Below are positions 37,614 through 48,495 of a stretch of DNA of 64,000 bases, in pieces. This DNA is from Casuarina equisetifolia (taxonomy: Eukaryota; Streptophyta; Magnoliopsida; Fagales; Casuarinaceae), in the NCBI GenBank assembly GCA_028551475.1, contig CM052359.1, forward strand, positions 27,281,583-27,345,582, in the 5' to 3' direction. Position 1 is the stretch's first letter, and each line of letters starts with the position of its first letter. The position numbers and the translations under genes are program-made. The notes beneath the pieces were generated by a model. It did no database searches. It saw only the letters and a list, made by a program, of their open reading frames with translations, and was not told where the DNA came from.

Positions 37614-40600
37614 GCGATGTTAACCTTGCTTGTTGTACTTTGTAATTCCCTTTCCTTTTGACTGTTTTGCCTGAGTAGAGACAACGTGTGGGGGTAGGAA
37701 TAGACGTTCTTTTAGTGGTGGTACTAGTGCGAAAATGTTACGACACCTGAGAGGCAGCTACTTCAATCAAGTGGTTTTGGAGGGTCGCTGCAGTTGTATG
37801 CATCTGTTAACCTTCATTCTTGCTTAGAGAATTACACAATTGCTCCATCAACTTACTGTTTTTTCTCCAGATTCGTATTTTTCCTGAATAACGGGCTTGC
37901 AAAGACAATCTCCCTGTCCATCCTGGTTTGACTGTCAAAGGTCATTTTTGGAATTTTGCGGACAACATAGTCTCAGTATTGGAAATACCATGCACGTTAA
38001 CGACAGGTCTGTGTGTATGCCATGGTTCACTTGCACCTTGCTGTTAGGTTGGAACCATTAACTTTCACAACGTTTTCTCACTTAAATAACTTAATCATTT
38101 CCCTCTTCTAATAATTGAGAGGTTTCCCCCTTAGCCTTGGCCAAACATTTTTTCTTTTATGTACAGATTTCATTATTGGGTCCGTAATAATCTTGCTAAG
38201 TTTGCTTCTAATGAAGCCCAAACATGTCTTTCAATGACAAAACGCTTAAATGTTGTTGGCTTGAAATCAAATATGGGACATTTACTCTATGGATAATGCA
38301 GATTTTCCTTTTCATGCAACGTGACGTCGTCTGTGCCATTGCATACCAAATGCGCCTTCTTGTTTTCCCAGGGCTTCTATTCCTTTGTGTCAAGAGGATG
38401 GTTTAAGAGTCTCTAAGGCTCTTAAACCACCCAATTGCTGAGTCTTGCCACAGGAAGGGCACCTTGCTATTAGAGGATAAAACAGTGAGTTACGAAAAAG
38501 CTTGCTCAAGTGTCAAAACGGTGCAGTTTATAACGTAAAAAGGAAAACATAATCCCTTATTCACGGCTGCTTCCTGAAATCGCACAGTATGTGCTTCCAA
38601 AAAATGGCCAAAGCAAATCCTTCATCCTTGATTTCTGCTGCAAAAAAAAATCCGTTACTGTTAGAGCCAAACGATCAAGGAATAAGGGCTTCAACCTAGA
38701 GACCATGCCACGGAATAAAAAGCGTGAGTCTTCGGTATATGAAAGAACAGAAGAATAAAAAATTTCGTCTGCTTTTCATTGCGCGAAATATTTACAAGAA
38801 TCTTTTTATATTATTACGTCTCACATGGTGATATAGAAGTACAAGAGTGTGATTAGAAGGATATTGATTCTTTCACTTAATGGTTTATAGTTTTAAGTTG
38901 AATATAATCATTCTCTGTAATTTTTAATATAGTATAAAAAGTTAGGTAAAATTTTCCACTCCTTAACTTGTGAACTTCATCCTTGTTGGCCAATATTCTC
39001 CTTAAAGTAGAGGTGAAAAACATGCTAAGTCCTACATGAGAATATAATAACCTAAGAGAATGATTTATAAGGAAATAAATTCTTTTACTTAATACTTTAA
39101 AGTTTTAACTTAGAAAGGGGATTTAAATATTTGAGTAAGTTATCTACGCAAATTAGAAAGGGAAAATTTCTGGGGTTTGTGTTAGCTTAATTTTTATTTA
39201 AACTTACTAAAGTGGGCTATATTATGTTGGTCCATGAAAGTTCTAAATATGGATTGGTTGATGTGGGCCGTGGCTAACCAAATAGAGCAGTGATGAGTGG
39301 GCCTATTGGGTTGCACATAAGGTAAAGCTAAGTCTTATCCTCTAGCTCATATAAATACGTAATGTTCTTCGGGTTTCATAATGTTGTTTTTTCACAAAAG
39401 AGGCGAAACCTAGGTTCACTCATCGAGCCAGTGATTCTTATGAGAATAGAAGATATTTGCCTAAGCTCGAATTCCAAAGAGCATTATTGGGTCTACAACG
39501 ACAAAAGAATGGATCACAAGAGCGGTATGTTTCTATGAATTCTATTTTTATGTGATTTGCTAAATCAAAATCATACAAACGGTGTTTTACATCTGTCTAC
39601 GCAGATCCTATAATGTTTCTTTTCTATCAGTTTGAGCACAAAATCCTAATTTGAAAACTAAGTTTAAGTTGATTATTCTTACTTGCTGATGGTATAAAAT
39701 TGTGTTAGAAATACATATAATAATAGTTAAGAGATAGGGAATTGAACTTGCAATCCTTTTCGGATTGGTTTCGTGGAGCTACACTAGCAATTTGGTTAGG
39801 ATGAAAGTAAATGTAAATGCCGTGTGACCACTTAATATTCAATGTATGATTTCCCTAATTATTCTTTAATGATGTTGCAGTATGTGCGTGATACGGATTG
39901 CATAAATCACTTCCTTGGCAAATCATTCATTCACATCTTTTAGTTTGCATAAAAACAAAAGATACCCAAAAATTGATTTCTAGCAATATTGCATCAATCA
40001 AAAAGCTATAAAACTCTTTTTCCATAAGATGACTTTGACATTAAGTAGTAACCGAGATAAGAAATATATTATCATTCAAGATTAACAAAGTGCTTATTAT
40101 TATCAAATCCCAACATTGTTGAATGTGTTACTTAAACTTTGATAGATTAAATCAAAAGAGTACACACATGAAAAAGTCATTGTGAAGTAGGTTTTTTGAC
40201 CCAAATTAACCCCACACAGTTTCTCTCCTTCTTAGGTAAATGTTAGCATATAGTTTCAACACTAGGTTTATGAGCTGCATCCTCTCATTGGTGTGATCAT
40301 GTCTTAGTATGAGTAGCAAAATTATTAGCTAAACTTGTTTCATAAAATTTTCTACTTTTTTGACATTTCACATGTTTCTTTCAAGCACATTGTTTTTGCA
40401 AAGTATACATAAATTTCATCATTAATAAAGTGCTCGTCAAAAACTTAATTTTTTTCCCATCTAAGTTTCCTCATCCAGCAACATCTTTGTTAAAACCTAA
40501 TCGAACTATGAGCAGTCTAGCGCCGAAGTTCCCTTGGTACCTTTGAAATTGGCCATCACCAAATGCACATAAAATTTCACAGCTCCCACCAAGAGTGGCA

Positions 40601-41079
40601 ATACAAAATGTTGATTCGAAAAAACCACATTATTCCTCGATAGGTATATTCATCATAATACATAACATCCAACAAACACAATGGCCGTACCTACTTAGGA
40701 TGAATCACTCACCTCCTAGAACCATAAATGAGAAGAACTTGCACAAGTTCTTGCTTACCGAGATATTTAGAGCCATAGTGAAAATATTTTCATCATGCAC
40801 TAGCAAGCTCACCATGATGAAGTGAAATCAATTTACCACCATAAGACTATTAGCAATCGTAGATGGCGAGATGCCATGATATATGAGATCAAAGCACTAA
40901 AGGCTAATGACACTTGAGAAATTATAAATTTGTCACCTAAAAGGAACTCATAAGATACAAATGAGTTTATAAGATTAAATATAATGTTGATAGGATAGTT
41001 GAGAGGTACAAGACTAAGTTGGTGGCAAATGCATATAGTCAAAAGATGAAATAAACTATCATGTTTAGTTTTTGGTTAT
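37614..41079. other. Alba 3' UTR and intergenic DNA
   Basis: The first 200 bp or so is probably the Alba 3' UTR. No gene is recognised after that. About 39170-39640 looks like a transcribed regulatory sequence: a CATATAAATA TATA-like box near 39348, a GC-richer leader, then an AGAGCG/GTATGT donor-like site near 39521. It could be a solo LTR or the 5' part of a lost gene; its limits are not visible. Degenerate AT-rich repeats lie at 38860-39130. Confidence 0.4.
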
Positions 41080-41517
41080 GCATGAAACGCTAGCACGACT
41101 CTACCTTTAGTCATAAAAAAAGTTTCCAACTAGGCAGCCTATCATCTAACCGTGTCCGCTACGTGGAAAGTCCTTTCACTTGCTGTGGACAAAAAAGTTT
41201 GATGACACCACGAGCCATTTATGTCATGCATGAACCTTAAGATGACGACAAACTGAACTCCACTAAGTGGAGGACTTGACAGCGAAGTCTATGACGTGAC
41301 TACCAACCGTAAGGAAGAAAAATCAAGGGTGTATGAAATTTGTTTAGCACTCGCGTTGAAGGTAAGTCTAGTTGAATGCTGAAAACAATTCTACCTTTTT
41401 CTTTCACCGATCCGTATCCGCTGTTGTCCTCCCAACTGACAATATATGGAACAACGTAACCACCGCAACCTAGCAAAATGGCCCCGGGCTCTTCACTCTT
41501 TCCAGCAAGTTTTTTTC
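41080..41517 (+). pseudogene. Promoter and 5' end scrap of a G-type lectin receptor kinase
   Basis: The segment aligns by eye with the upstream region and first codons of the intact receptor kinase at 54445: ATGAAACGCTAGCACGAC-like start, GGCAGCCTATCATC, a GTGGAGGACTTGACA module near 41270, AAGGAAGAAAAATCAA, a TTTAGCACT leader, CTTTTTCTTTCACCG, then GTTGTCCTC and CAACCTAGCAAAATGGCCCC, matching CAACCTAGCGAAATAGCCCC at 54506. The start codon region is altered, and similarity stops near 41505-41517, at a T-rich tract. It is dead, and an LTR element lies only 70 bp downstream. Confidence 0.8.
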
Positions 41518-41538
41518 TTTTTTATTTTATTTTATTTT

Positions 41539-41589
41539 ATTATTGAATTGAAATCAAAGAAGTCGATTTAAGAGATGAGCCAGGAAGTA
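41539..41589. repeat. Left copy of a 51-bp direct repeat flanking the gypsy fossil
   Basis: Begins ATTATTGAATTG and ends GCCAGGAAGTA; identical at all 51 positions to 45846-45896. It immediately abuts the LTR end (TGTTGCAG at 41590). Confidence 0.95.
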
Positions 41590-42093
41590 TGTTGCAGTCC
41601 GTTTGGTTTCCCGCGACATAATCGGAAAATAGAATACCGCCGAGAGCCTTAGATTGGGATCTCGTGATACGCCCAAGAGGTTGGACTGGAAAATCCCAAT
41701 CCGTCCACTTGCCTCTCTGCTTCTTCTTCCCTATTGCTGCGGTTTAAGAAACAAAGCTCACACACACTCGTCTCTATATGAGGGAGACACCTCCATAAAA
41801 CATTCCAGAGAATGCCTTTGATTGAAAATAGAAATTCGATACCCTCACAGCCCACTCCCGTTCCCTTTTACAACCTCTCGTGATTCTCTGTAACTGCCAG
41901 AGTAATCTTAGCCTTACATCTATTATTTAATTACAATGAACGGTTAGGACTCTTCCTTCTAAAGTGGCTACGTGTTATTAGCCACTTGCACCTTCTTCGT
42001 CACCCTTCTCTCCCTTCTCCAATGATTCTGCCACATCATTCAGTCCCCTTGATAGTAGCATATTAGCACCCACGTCATCTCTCTCTTGTAACA
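41590..42093 (-). repeat. LTR of the gypsy fossil
   Basis: On the minus strand it starts TGTTACAAG at 42093, directly after the polypurine tract, and ends ACTGCAACA at 41590. TGTT and AACA form the usual terminal inverted bases. The chromodomain reading frame runs on into its first 115 bases, as is known for this lineage. Confidence 0.8.
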
Positions 42094-45000
42094 TTCCTCC
42101 CTCCTTATTGAGAACCTTGTCCTTAAGGTTCAGATGAGGAAATCGTGCTTGCATCTGTTGTAGATCCTCCCAAGTCACTTCTGCAGAAGACAGGCCTTGC
42201 CAGTGTATCAGTAATTGCTTACAACCCTTTACTGTCCTAGTGTCCAGCACTGCCTGTGGTAAGGTAATCAATTGATCCCGTTGTGCAAGATATGTTGGTA
42301 GCTGCGACTGCACAACTGTAGATGGTCCAATGAACTTCTTAAGTTGAGAGACATGAAAAACATCATGAATATGAGAATCTTCTGGTAACTTCAGGCGATA
42401 AGCTACTTTCCCCACACGCTGCAGAATTTCGAAGGGTCCATAATAACGGGCTAGCAACTTATTTCCCTTCCTTAATGCCACTGAAGTTTGCTTGTAGGGC
42501 TGTAATTTCAGATAGATGAAGTCACCCACCTCAAAGCTCACCTCCTTGTGCTTCAGATCATAATAATGCTTCATACGGTTTTGTGCTACCTGCAACCTTT
42601 CTTTTAGCAACTTCAAAACTGCATCTCTATTCTGTAACTCTTTATCCACAGAATCTATTGCTGTAATTCCTGGAACATACGACAATAAGGTGGGCGGTTT
42701 GCGTCCATACACAACTTCAAATGGTGTCATACCAGTAGCCCCATGGACACTAGTGTTGTAGCAGAATTTTGCCCATGGCAACCAACGTACCCACTCCTTA
42801 GGTTGATCCAATACAAATCCTCTCAAATACATTTCCACTGATCTATTCACCACTTCAGTTTGTCCATCTGTCTAGGGGTGATAGGCTGAAGAGAAATTGA
42901 ATCGAGTACCCTAAAGCTCAAAAAGTTGTCGCCAAAATGCACTGGTGAATACAGCATCACGGTCACATACAATGGTATGTGGCACCCCATATAACTTCAA
43001 TATATTCCCATAGTATGCTTGCGCTACTGATACCGCTGTATAGGGGTGGGAAAGTGGGATAAAATGTGCCATTTTAGATAGCCTATCTACCACCACCATG
43101 ATGCTTGTCTTACCTTTAGAAAGAGGCAGACCCTCAATAAAATCCATTGAGACATCTACCCACACCTTTTCTAGTATTGGCAGTGGTTGGAGAAGTCCAT
43201 TGGGTTTAGTATTCTCACATTTAATTCTCTGGCAAGTATCACATTGTCTCATGTGTTCCTTCACATCTGTAGTCATCCCCTTCTAGAAGAAGATGGCTCT
43301 CACTCTTTGTAAGGTTTTAGCATAACCTTCATGAGTGGCTGAATGCAGTTCTTGCAGTAGGACTAGAATGAGTTCAGATCCAGCTGGTAAGTAGATGCAT
43401 CCTTTGTAGAAGAGCACTCCTTCCCGAAATTCCCAAAAGTCTTCTAATTCTCCTTCTTTAATCTTTCTAATTAACTCCAGAGTTTCCTGATTACTTGCAA
43501 CCTCCTCCCTGATAGGAGTCAGCCACCTTGGTACTGGTTCTGAGATGGCTTGGTACTCCATCTGCTTGTGGTTCCCTAATGTAATCTCTGGGGCTTTACT
43601 TTCTTATGCCAGTCCTTGTTTCGGATCAAAATCATTGTCTATTGAAACCATTTCATAATCTTCCTGCGGTTCCCCCATAATCCAACTTCCTTCCAATTCC
43701 TGTAGTGTCTTATAGTGTATCCCTTTCTAGAAATCTGAACTGATCTTTGCTGGTTGTGGCTCTGATGCTGCCGTTATGCCCTTTGTTCCTTCTATTCCAT
43801 TGTTCTCCTCCTTTCTGGACAAGGCATCTGCCCTAATATTTTCTTTTCCAGGTTTATATTGAACCACGAAATCATACCCTAGCAGTTTAGTTAACCATTT
43901 CTGCTGTGCCGGAGTGGTAATTTTCTGGTCCCACAAATACTGGAGGCTTCTCTGATCCGTTTTGACAATGAATTGCTTCCCCAAAAGATATTGTCGCCAC
44001 TTCTTAACTGCTAAAATCAGTGCCATCATCTCTTTGTCATATGTGGACAGAAGTGCATTCCTCCCCTTCAGAGCATGGCTAAAGTAAGCCACTGGTTTAT
44101 CCTCCTGGAGTAACACTGCACCAATCCAACTACCTGATGCATCACATTCTACTGTAAAAGGGATAGAAAAATCAGGTATATGCAAAATGGGAGCTTTTGT
44201 CATTAGTTTCTTCAATTCTAGGAAAGCCATCTCAGCCGCTGCATTCCAAGTAAAATTATTCTTCTTCAGGAGTTCTGTTAAGGGTGCTGCCACCTTGCCA
44301 TACTGCTTTATGAACTTCCGGTAGTAACCGGTTAAGCCCAAGAATCCCCGCAAGGACTTCACATTCTGAGGTACTGGCCAATCCAACATTGCCGATATCT
44401 TTTCTGGATCCACCCCAATCCTTTCTCCAGAAATTACATGGCCTAAATACTGTATAGATGCTTCTCCAAAATTACATTTCTCAAGCTTAACATATAACTG
44501 ATGTTGCTGGAGTGTCATTAATACTATTTTGACATGTGTTAAGTGGTCTTCCCAATCCTTACTATAGATCAAGATGTCATCAAAAAAGACTAAAACAAAC
44601 TTCCCCAAAAATTCTGAGAATACCTCATTCATTAACCCCTGAAATGTGGAGGGGGCATTCTTAAGTCCAAAGGGCATTACTAGAAATTCGTAATGGCCCA
44701 AGGGGGTTTGAAAAGCTGTCTTTTCGATGTCAGCAGGGTGCATCCTGATCTGGTGGTATCCAGATCGTAGATCCAGCTTTGAGAAATACTTAGCTCCATG
44801 AAGCTCATCTAGTAATTCATCCACAGTGGAGATTGGAAATTCATCTCTAACTGTGTTGCTGTTCAGATTTATGTAATCCACACAGAATCTCCAGGAGCCA
44901 TCTTTCTTTTTCACTAACAAGACTGGGGATGAAAACGGGCTGCTGCTGGGTCTTACTATACCTTCCTCCAATAACTCCTTAACCAGCCGCTCAATCTCTT

Positions 45001-45853
45001 GTTTTTGAAAATATGGATACTTGTAAGTCTTTGATGTCACTGCCTTTACCCCTTTTTTCAGTGGAATTTGATGATCTCTTGTTCTGCTTGGTGGCAATCC
45101 ATGTGGTTTCTGGAAAATATTATTGTATTCCTTCAATAGTTGCTGTAACTCCCCACCATATTGTTTATTGTTACTGACCTCTTCCCCACTCCTAATGTGC
45201 AGAATTACTCCCAACAACTCCTTCCTAACGTCCTTGCTAAATTGCTTTCCATTCACCACTCGGTTAGGAATTAATTTATCTCCTTTCAATTCCACCTTCT
45301 TTCCTGCTAAAGAGAATTCCATCTTCAAACTTGCAAAACTCCATAATATGTCTCTAAGTGTCTGCAACCACTGTGTTCCCAGCACTACTCCTAAACCATG
45401 AACTGGCAGAATATAAAAATCTGCACACATCTTATTCCCTTGCAAGTTAATGTCCACACCATTACAAACTCCCCCACTGCACACCCGTTCGCCATTGGCC
45501 ACTATTACCTCAAACCTTCCTTGTACATCTGGCCTTAATTGTAACTGAGTGGCTATACAATCACTAATGAAATTGTGAGTACTCCCCGAATCCACCAGAA
45601 ATACTGCCTGAATCCCAGGTCTGCCTATACTGCCAACTATTCTCATGGTTTGTGGTTTCCTAGTTCCTGTAATAGCATTCAAAGAGATTAATGGAAGTTC
45701 TTCTTCTTCCACTCACCTTATTTTCCCTCATTACTTCTGTTGGTTCCTTTCTAACTACTTCCCATCCGGTTTCTTCCCCAACTCCCACACCTTCCAACAA
45801 AAACAATTTTCTGCATCTATGTCCAAGGCCAAAACATTCATCGCAATTATTGA
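41590..45853 (-). mobile_element. Ty3/gypsy LTR-retrotransposon fossil (chromodomain type, Reina-like)
   Basis: Minus-strand order: gag zinc knuckle (CDECFGLGHRC, near 45800-45850), protease (LVDSGSTHNFI), reverse transcriptase (VLVFFDDILIYS, GFLGLTGYYRKF), RNase H (TVECDASGSWIGAVLL), integrase (HMRQCDTCQRIK, VDVSMDFIEGLP) and a chromodomain-like end (LLIHWQGLSSAEVTWEDL) followed by LKDKV. A polypurine tract (AAGGAGGGAGGA) then leads into one LTR, 42093 to 41590, about 504 bp, TGTTAC...GCAACA. No second LTR is seen. It is broken, with only a few breaks, and the reverse transcriptase frame is still long, so it is fairly young. Identical 51-bp direct repeats lie at its ends. Confidence 0.93.
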
Positions 45854-45896
45854 ATTGAAATCAAAGAAGTCGATTTAAGAGATGAGCCAGGAAGTA
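45846..45896. repeat. Right copy of the 51-bp direct repeat flanking the gypsy fossil
   Basis: Identical to 41539-41589. Its left edge meets gag sequence at an ATTATT overlap of about six bases. Its right edge continues without interruption into the orphan exon, so this copy represents the empty target site. Confidence 0.95.
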
Positions 45897-45977
45897 CTCA
45901 TCGCTGATGCACCAAACTCCGTTAGCCATGCCAACTAGATGATCAACATTACTGTAATCCTCCAAGCCCATCCCTAC
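45861..45977 (-). pseudogene. Orphan terminal exon of an unidentified gene
   Basis: On the minus strand, an acceptor-like TATGTAATAG precedes a 38-codon frame starting VGMGLEDYSNVDHLVGMANG, containing VWCISDEYFLAHLLNRLL and ending with a stop at 45861-45863. An in-frame stop lies directly before it, consistent with a true exon edge. The residue composition looks like real protein, but I do not recognise the family. The last 36 bases (45861-45896) belong to the 51-bp repeat, so its last 11 codons and stop also occur at 41554-41589. There the sequence continues into an A-rich stretch on the same strand. No further exons were found; it is probably a gene fragment. Confidence 0.5.
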
Positions 45978-46128
45978 CTATTACATATTTTATGAGTTGT
46001 AAGTGAGAAATAAGTGAAATTGATTAAAATTATGTATGAGTAATCTTTCATTTCACAATATGCTCTGTAATACTAAACTAATAGTAAATGCATGCAAAAA
46101 GATATTAGGGTTACAAAATATTCATAAA

Positions 46129-46201
46129 GCCTTCTTATTTCAGTTTGGTAGATCGTGGGTCTGCAGAACCCAATGTCAAGGGATGAAATCTAACGTAGTG
46201 T
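46129..46201 (+). pseudogene. trnW: trnW(CCA) relic of plastid origin
   Basis: Matches plastid trnW along its length: TTTCAGTTTGGTAGATCGTG (D arm) and GGGTCTGCAGAACCC (anticodon arm). The anticodon triplet reads GCA (46163-46165) in place of CCA, and the T arm and acceptor stem are changed, so it should not work as a Trp tRNA. Confidence 0.8.
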
Positions 46202-46242
46202 GATTCCATTCTTCTAGGAGGTCAATCGAAAAAAGAAATAAT

Positions 46243-46356
46243 TAATCCAACCAACTAATCACCCCGGTTGTATTATAAATATGCTGTTTCAAATAATTCA
46301 GCCAAAGTAACAGCAACTAGACCTAAGACAATTCCAAATGGTAAAAATTCAATCAT
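46243..46356 (-). pseudogene. petG: petG relic (cytochrome b6f subunit V) of plastid origin
   Basis: From an ATG at 46356 the minus strand reads MIEFLPFGIVLGLVAVTLAE and then LFETAYL followed by a stop, against [37 protein letters not shown] in plastids (37 residues). The remaining YNRGD also has a following stop. Two premature stops and several substitutions show decay in the nucleus. Confidence 0.82.
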
Positions 46357-46844
46357 TTCAATTTGTTTGAAAGGAAACAAAAAAGAGCTAATATCTATTC
46401 TGAAATACTAATTCAAATTGCACATGAATCCCAATGACCAAGAATTGAAAATGGACACAGTAAGAAACTATAAGATATATGGAAAACCACAAAAAGATAT
46501 TTTTAAAGAATCATTCATTTAATTAGTTTCAAATAACTTGTATCTAGTTTTAAAATGATAAATAGAACAACTAGTAGAAATCCGAAATAGCTAATTATGG
46601 TAAGAATAAGGACGCTAAATGAAATATGCTATTTTTTTTTATATACATGTGTTTATAAAGCACTTCCCTAAATTTAAATTTTGGTTTTGAAAGTTACAAA
46701 TAAGGATAAATAGACTAACAATTTAAAAAATAAGTTCACTTGAAAGTTTTTGATTTAGCAAACTCGGGCAATTTTGTGCCCTATAACAAGCATTCCAATT
46801 TGCGGAGTTTTGAATATAATATTTTTTAGAGAGTGTGATGTCGG

Positions 46845-47515
46845 TAACCAATGCCACATTAGTAGGGTCCACGTCAGCAATATAACGCTAAGTAGCACCA
46901 CGTTAGGTGCATAGAGTCACATCAACCCTAGGTGACTTGACCCATGCAGCCAACGAAGTTGGAGATGACTCGAGGATGCTAAGATGACTCAACCCATGCC
47001 CCTAAGGAAGTTAGAGATGACCTAGTTTGTGCACCTTAAGAAGATGATAAAATAATCTATGATTTTCAGGCTTCAATCTTATCTATAAACGTATTACGAA
47101 TCTAATGCTTATATAAACAAATAATGTAATCAATTTTAGTTGAATAATATTGAAATAGAGATTTTTCACAATTTTTCCATATTCAGGATCAATTTTCCAA
47201 CATTTTCTCAATTTGGTATCAAAGCATAAATAGTGAAAGCCTTTTGATCTTCATAGTTGGATAATTTTCTCAATTATGATAATTTATCAGCACTTTATAT
47301 TACTACTAATCTTATTTTTCATGCAAAAACCAAACATGTTGAGGTTAATTTTTACTTTATTTGTGAGAGAATCAAAACAAAGAAACTTTCTATGCATTTT
47401 ACTTCTTTTATTGATCAAATAACTAATATACTTACAAAAAGCCTATCATTGACTTGATTTCAACTACTTCAATACAAGTTCATAATGCAGATTGACATGT
47501 TAGCTTGTAGGGATG
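46845..47515 (+). mobile_element. Short Ty1/copia fossil: LTR, primer site, RNase H tail
   Basis: About 46845-47205 has LTR character (a TTATATAAACAAATAATG TATA region, T-rich end) and is followed by TTGGTATCAAAGC near 47210, a primer-binding site for initiator-Met tRNA. From about 47257 to 47457 comes the C-terminal end of copia RNase H (an AKTKHVEVNFYFI-like motif and an IDQITNILTKSL-like motif), then a purine-rich GTAGGGATG near 47507. Gag, integrase and reverse transcriptase are not seen. It is broken, though the RNase H tail stays open. Confidence 0.7.
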
Positions 47516-48121
47516 TTAGAAACAAAAATGAAACTGCCAACAATGGAACCAAAAATTTCGCTAGCCACATCTAAACCAAAAACACAAATAAAACAAAAAC
47601 TAAAAATCAACACGTCAACCATGTCTAAAGCAGGAGTAGTGGTTTTTGAAGCTAAAGCAAGTGCGTGTAACACATGTGCCATTTACCGAGGCAACCCACG
47701 AACAACATGAAGATGCGCGCGTACATCTCACGCGCGTTGTCTTGTTCCTCATGCTTGTGTGAGAACAATTCTTCATCTCCTTTGTCTGATAGTTATACAA
47801 AATGATTAAAGGTAAAATAAGAGGTGTTCAAATCATAAGAAAATGATCTCTTTATTACAATAAAAAAGAAAAAGAATCATCAATTCTATTGATGAAATTT
47901 TGTGCTTAAAATCTAAAAGGTTTTTAAGTTCTTGTGGCTTTAGTTTTCATAATCAATTTTGTATTGACTATCATTATTAAGAAATGATTTACATTTTTTT
48001 TTTACCTTGGAGTGTATTCAAAATTCATTCAAGAAACACAAATTACTTTTTTCATATCGTTCTTCATATTTTTTTATTTTTATAAGAATTTCTACAATAT
48101 ATTGTAGAAACTCTTATTTTA
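47516..48121. other. Intergenic DNA
   Basis: No gene recognised. The open frames at 47500-47710 are unlike any family I know. CACGCGCGT-like short inverted sequences occur near 47715-47740. Confidence 0.5.
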
Positions 48122-48495
48122 ACTGAGGTAATTCTTTCTAGTTGGGTTTATGATTGCTTTGTGGCTGGAGAGTTGGACAAGCTAGTGGAAGATGAAAATG
48201 TGGACTTAGGACGCTGGAAAGAATAGTTAAAGTGGGCTTGTGGTGTATTCAAGAAGATCCAGATTTGCGTCCTCTAATAAGAATGCAATCTTTATATTGG
48301 AAGGAACAACGGATATCCCTGTCCCCCCTTTGTTTCCCATGTTGTTGCATGAAATAGTTCTCCTTTCTTTTTTTCAATGCTAAATTTTTATTAATCAACC
48401 TCATTAATGTTTTCGGATGTCTACAAAATTTCTCAATGTTTGCTAATCATATCTATTGTGATGGAGTTTATAATATCCCGTAGTTGCGGACGCTT
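48122..48495 (+). pseudogene. 3' end scrap of a G-type lectin receptor kinase
   Basis: Aligns by eye with the last 80 or so codons and 3' UTR of the receptor kinase at 58485-60815 (from about 60583 to 60965): ATTCTTTCTAGTTGGGTTTA, TGGCTGGAGAGTTG, GGTGTATTCAAGAAGATCCA and GATTTGCGTCCTCTAAT are shared, and similarity runs on to TTTATAATATCCCGTAGTTG. Identity is about 85-90%. In-frame damage includes an early stop after the GGAAAGAATAG and a short loss near 48213. It derives from a copy closer to the second intact gene than to the first. Confidence 0.9.

Larger units (their letters stand above)
46125..46440. other. Decayed plastid-derived insertion carrying petG and trnW(CCA)
   Basis: The segment keeps the plastid arrangement of petG and trnW-CCA on opposite strands, including the spacer after petG (ATTAATTATTTCTTTTTT, GATTGACCTCCT) and the GTGATTCCATTCTT following trnW. 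Divergence from plastid sequence as I remember it is roughly 15-25%, so the transfer is old. Since plant mitochondria often carry the same petG/trnW piece, it could have come by way of mitochondrial DNA. Ends are approximate. Confidence 0.82.
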
